Shown piece by piece: positions 60,567 through 64,000 of a stretch of 64,000 nt of DNA. How positions within the stretch are numbered: position 1 is the first letter of the stretch; the number at the start of each line of letters is the position of its first letter. This DNA is from Pirellulales bacterium (lineage in GTDB: Bacteria > Planctomycetota > Planctomycetia > Pirellulales > JANQPP01). A program made the position numbers and the translations under genes. The DNA is taken from NCBI GenBank assembly GCA_028289405.1, contig JANQPP010000218.1:26600-90599 (forward strand), written 5' to 3'. Under the pieces are notes generated by a model. The model worked only from the letters and a program-made list of their open reading frames with translations, was not told the DNA's origin and made no database searches.

Positions 60567-62018
60567 GTGACCAAAACGGCGTTCATGCTATCGGACGACT
60601 TTGAAGTCAAGGGTGAATGGTGGCTTCCAGAATTTACAGACAACAAGTGCTGGGGCATCTTCCGATATTCAGAAAGCGACAACAAACTGGAATTGGACGG
60701 AGCATTCGAACGCATTAACCTTGCCGATGCTGGCACGCTTCAAAAGCAATTACAGAAACATTCTTACATTTATGGTCTTTCAGACGATTTTCAGCGATTG
60801 ACCCTCGTGGGCATCACGGTCATGTCCCAAGCCCTTACGATGAGTGGGAATTTGGGAACAACTACTGAATACTCGGCGCGATACGTCATCGTCGGAACGC
60901 ATGCTCAAGTTGTTGGACAGCGAAAACAGATTGAATTGACTGAAGTTCAAGTTTTCTGCTCCGGCATGGCATCGTTTGTGAATCTCAACAGTCCTTTTCG
61001 CGTTGCAAACGACGTGGATGGAACACAATTCAATGGATTAACTGTCAATTACCGTCAGCCTCCCGCCTCTTCCTGGAGAATCGAACCATGTTCAACGACG
61101 CTGGACTTCGAAACCGATGCAATGATGTCTTTAAAGGGCATGTCTCATTGTGAAATCATCGCATCAACAACGTGTATTTTCAGACCAGATCACCCCCAAG
61201 GCATTGAATGGTTCATCGAGAAAGCGCGGCAATTCTGCTTTCCTTTGACACTTGTGACGGACGAGAAAGCTTCCGAATTGGGCTTTCGTATTCGATTGAC
61301 GAATGACGATCGCCGTTGTTGGTTGCTGTGCCGACCAACGAACTTCGGGCACAACCAGGCAGAGCGAGAAGGTAGTTTATTTCTCTTTCATTTCGACCAT
61401 CTTGCGGCTGGCTTCGAGGGGATCCTCCGCAAATGGTTTTCGGCCAACGACGTGATGTGGGATGTTATCTATCTGATCATGGATGCGCACCGAAATCGAC
61501 ATTCAATTGAAGCGAGATTTTTGCTTCTTGCTCAAGCGATCGAAGTCCTCAGTCGAGCAACGAGGTCTTCCGAGTACATGCCGGAAGAAGAATACGATGA
61601 AGTCGCTTCTAAACTGATTCAGGCTATTCCAAGCAACGTTGGCAAGGACCACCGTGCGGCATTGACCAGTCGCATAAAATTTGGAAACGAACACTCCCTC
61701 CGCAAGAGAATCCAGCTACTTGTTGAGTCGCTTTCCCAGTCGGCCCGAGATGTCGTCTGCAAAGATCCAGCCATTTTCGCCCGGGGAATCTCTGAAACTC
61801 GAAACCATTTCACGCATTTCACCGATGAGCTTCGGTCAAGAGCGTTGGATGGCGCCGCATTGTATTGGGCGGGTGAAAAGCTACTTGTTTTGGCTCGAAT
61901 TTTGCTTCTGAAGCACCTTGGCATCAAGGAAGATATCATCGTGAAACGGCTTAAAGAGCACCCTCAATTAATGCAGACCATCTGGCTTGCTAGGCAACAT
62001 CCCGACTGCCGGGAATAA
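60567..62018 (+). CDS. apeA: ApeA-like antiphage HEPN protein
   Basis: 483 residues, GTG start. The first 220 residues are beta-rich with EWWLPEFTDNKCWGIFRYSES, matching the ApeA N-terminal domain. The C-terminal half is helical and carries the HEPN nuclease motif R412-N-x-F-x-H417 in ETRNHFTHF, preceded by RFLLLAQAIEVLSRATRSS. ApeA is a single-protein antiphage system; HEPN proteins usually cut RNA, often tRNA, on infection. Base composition is clearly less GC-rich than the DUF1501 gene next door, and a tRNA and integrase follow, so this is a defence cargo of a mobile segment. Symbol assigned by domain layout, not by alignment. Confidence 0.75.
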   Translation: MTKTAFMLSDDFEVKGEWWLPEFTDNKCWGIFRYSESDNKLELDGAFERINLADAGTLQKQLQKHSYIYGLSDDFQRLTLVGITVMSQALTMSGNLGTTTEYSARYVIVGTHAQVVGQRKQIELTEVQVFCSGMASFVNLNSPFRVANDVDGTQFNGLTVNYRQPPASSWRIEPCSTTLDFETDAMMSLKGMSHCEIIASTTCIFRPDHPQGIEWFIEKARQFCFPLTLVTDEKASELGFRIRLTNDDRRCWLLCRPTNFGHNQAEREGSLFLFHFDHLAAGFEGILRKWFSANDVMWDVIYLIMDAHRNRHSIEARFLLLAQAIEVLSRATRSSEYMPEEEYDEVASKLIQAIPSNVGKDHRAALTSRIKFGNEHSLRKRIQLLVESLSQSARDVVCKDPAIFARGISETRNHFTHFTDELRSRALDGAALYWAGEKLLVLARILLLKHLGIKEDIIVKRLKEHPQLMQTIWLARQHPDCRE

Positions 62019-62067
62019 TAATCCGGACGTTTAGTCCGTACTCCGCGAAATAGACTCTAGAAGTGAT

Positions 62068-62712
62068 TTGGCAATTTGCCCTGAATTTGCTGCGGCAACA
62101 CTAGTGGATTTCGCTGACAGCCATGAAGAGATTATTCCCGCTTTGGTTGAGGTTATGCGAAATGACGTAGCTCCGTCGGTGCGCTATTCGGCATCGACTG
62201 CTTTAGGGAACATTGGTCCCGCTGCGGAATCTGCCCTCCAAATTCTCAAAAACGTAGTGATCGAAACTCAAGATGACACCTTGAGACGCCGCGCTTTTGA
62301 GGCGATCCTGAAGATCAACAAACACTCAAGAGCGGCCCGGAGTATTTTCGAGCGGGCCTTAGTGGGGCACTCGGATCCTGTTCGAAATCTGGAGAACCGA
62401 ATCTATGCCAGCAAACAAATTCAAGGAATCGGAGAGGAAACAGATTGGGCGATTCCCTATCTGATCGATGCACTGACCTTAACCGCCCGGGACATGGCAA
62501 GCGGACGGCTGTCATCCTTGCATCAACCGGCGTTTGACGAACTGCTCGCAACGCTACTCCAAATAGGGCCAACTGATCGTCGAGTTTACAATCTGCTCAA
62601 GGCGATAAGAGATGATGCCTTCACCGGTTCAAGAACTCGGCGGTATCGGGAGCTTGAAGATATTCGCATCCGCCTTGATTCCGAGATCAAACTTATTGAA
62701 CAAAACAATTAA
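62068..62712 (+). CDS. HEAT-repeat protein, probably N-terminally truncated
   Basis: About 214 residues of HEAT/armadillo-type helix pairs: EIIPALVEVMRNDVAPSVRYSASTALGNIG, AAESALQILKNVVIETQDDTLRRRAFEAIL and WAIPYLIDALTLTARDM. The reading frame opens at a TAG at 62032, and no ATG or GTG precedes the first repeat; the best candidate is a TTG at 62068 without a good ribosome site. The repeat begins abruptly, so the gene may be the 3' part of a larger one. Composition is less GC-rich, like apeA. It could be a partner of apeA (50 bp gap) or a leftover. Confidence 0.45.
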   Translation: MAICPEFAAATLVDFADSHEEIIPALVEVMRNDVAPSVRYSASTALGNIGPAAESALQILKNVVIETQDDTLRRRAFEAILKINKHSRAARSIFERALVGHSDPVRNLENRIYASKQIQGIGEETDWAIPYLIDALTLTARDMASGRLSSLHQPAFDELLATLLQIGPTDRRVYNLLKAIRDDAFTGSRTRRYRELEDIRIRLDSEIKLIEQNN

Positions 62713-62936
62713 GGTCTCAGCACGAAGGAGCCAGAAATTTTTCGTACTCACATGACCGGTTGCATTTGGTCCGCCAGACGTTGAATTACTACGCCTTTCT
62801 AGGCCCGAAACGCGATCCGTAAAATTCTCCGAGGTGCAGGTCGACAGGCCCTCGCGAATTTTGTAAAATGTTTTGTTTGGCCTGGTGATGGTGTGTTCGC
62901 TTGCGGACGATGTCACTATCATTGTCCTAGACATGA

Positions 62937-63010
<74 letters not shown>

Positions 63011-63029
63011 TTTCTCTAAATCGTTAATG

Positions 63030-63108
63030 TGCCTAGATTTAGGCAACCTGCCGCAGGCGGCAGTGAATTCCGTGTACTACCGCTGTACTATTTTTCGCGA
63101 AGTACAGC
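63030..63108. promoter_or_regulatory. Cluster of inverted repeats between tRNA-fMet and integrase
   Basis: Three short perfect palindromes: TGCCTA-GATT-TAGGCA (63030-63045), CTGCCG-CAGG-CGGCAG (63048-63063), and GCTGTACT with AGTACAGC (arms 63082-63089 and 63101-63108, 11-nt loop). The last lies 15 bp before the integrase ATG and looks like an operator. The first two may be arm-type integrase or excisionase sites next to an attachment core. Confidence 0.45.
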
Positions 63109-63123
63109 CCGGACTTCACGCTC

Positions 63124-64000
63124 ATGTCGTCTCGAAAAATCCCTGCCTATCGCCATCAAAAGTCCCGGAATCTGGCTGTCGTCCGTCTCGATGGCCGTGA
63201 CCATTATTTGGGGCCCTGGAATTCGCCGGAATCCAAGGCTAAATACGATCGGCTGATCTCCGAGTGGCTCTGCCGCAACCACAAGAACGGAATTCGGCGA
63301 GAGCCCTCGACCGTACGCGACTTGCTGGCCAACTACGTACGGTTTGCCGATCAGTATTACCGCAAAAACGGCAGCCGGATTCGGGAATTCGGCTGCATCA
63401 TCGAAAGCCTGCGTTTCGTCCGCCGGCTTCACGAGTCGGACCTGGTGGACACGTTCGGTCCCCTCGCCTTGAAACGCGTCCGCGAGGCCATGGTCGAATC
63501 AGGCTGGTCCCGCAAATACATCAACAAGCAGGTGGCCCGCGTCGTCCGCATGTTCAAATGGGGCGTGGAACATGAGCTCGTACTCCCCGGCACGTGGCAG
63601 ACATTGCGGGCCGTGCCCGGGCTTAAAAAGGGACGCACCAAGGCTCATGAATACGAGCCGGTACAGCCGGTCAGCGATGCGGTGGTTGAAGCCACGCTCT
63701 CGTACCTCTCGTCGATCGTCGCCGATATGGTACGTATTCACCGATTGACTGGCTGCCGTCCCACCGAGATTTGCCTATTTCGACCGATCGACATCGACCG
63801 GTCAGGCGATGTGTGGCGTTTCATGCCGCCCATGCACAAAACGGAACATCAGGAAAAGTGCCGAATCATCCTGATCGGTCCGCAGGCCCAGGTAATCCTA
63901 ACAGGAGAACTGCAAAGTCTTTTTTTCGAACCTTGGGCTATTGCGTACCGTAGAGTCCACAGCGGGGGGCTTCTTTATTTGGAAGGAGCCATCCATGCGT
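63124..64000 (+). pseudogene. Tyrosine recombinase/phage-type integrase, interrupted near 63,895
   Basis: An ATG at 63124 opens a frame to the window end. The first 257 codons look like a planctomycete integrase: SAM-like N-terminal domain (STVRDLLANYVRFADQYYRKNG, WSRKYINKQVARVVRMFKWGVEH), then RIHRLTGCRPTEICLF with the catalytic Arg and MHKTEHQEKCRIILIGPQA with the Lys. After QAQVIL the homology-like sequence stops and unrelated codons follow; the expected HxxR and Tyr region is absent. GGAAGGAGC then precedes an ATG at 63995, a likely new gene. An insertion near 63,895 is the simplest explanation, leaving the recombinase inactive unless the end lies outside the window. Confidence 0.6.

Overview
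The window looks like a chromosomal segment of a planctomycete, probably Pirellulales or a close relative. It is GC-rich overall and carries several families that are characteristic of that phylum: two DUF1559 pseudopilin-like proteins, a DUF1501 TAT protein, a TIGR03009 protein, a type I arylsulfatase, a cysteine-rich YTV-like protein, a non-RD Ser/Thr kinase fused to WD40 repeats, and a WD40-metacaspase. LpxD and LpxI show that the cell makes lipid A. No rRNA or CRISPR array was seen.

Layout. 0-8 kb: housekeeping and catabolic genes (GNAT, TIGR03009, HAD phosphatase, DinG-like helicase, mannonate-dehydratase-like enolase, GH32-like hydrolase), with a cluster of intergenic inverted repeats at 0.8-1.1 kb. 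8.2-23.1 kb: an envelope/signalling block of alternating orientation. Two paralogous putative outer-membrane beta-barrels flank a kinase-WD40, a VWA-TPR and a WD40-caspase protein, followed by an HtrA protease and a YTV-like protein. 23.3-26.1 kb: an accessory island with an IS1-like transposase, a 52-codon ribbon-helix-helix gene with mirrored divergent promoters, an unusual tRNA and a HigBA-like toxin-antitoxin pair. 26.1-33 kb: pseudopilins, an EF-hand lipoprotein, LpxD-LpxI, a methyltransferase and a hydrolase. 33.4-37.1 kb: a sugar ABC importer operon whose binding protein is circularly permuted. 37.2-40 kb: sulfatase and site-2 protease. 40.3-45.9 kb: an ExbB/ExbD operon with TPR and TonB-like/terpenoid-cyclase-toroid proteins. 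46-60.4 kb: ammonium transporter, HisS, YkgJ, enolase-superfamily enzyme, DUF2971, S9 peptidase and small membrane proteins, ending in DUF1501. 60.5-64 kb: a second accessory region with an ApeA-like HEPN defence protein, a HEAT-repeat fragment, an initiator tRNA and an adjacent tyrosine recombinase that seems interrupted at the window edge.

Most notable. (1) A 93-nt tRNA-like gene at 24778-24870 folds best with a 9-bp acceptor stem and a 3-bp T-stem, and has a long variable region, discriminator G and a UAU anticodon: the architecture of an allo-tRNA. (2) The ABC sugar-binding lipoprotein at 33396-34493 has its two halves in swapped order, a natural circular permutation. (3) The kinase/VWA/caspase block bracketed by paralogous barrels could be one envelope stress or death-signalling unit. 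All of this was read by eye; no alignment, covariance search or structure prediction was run.
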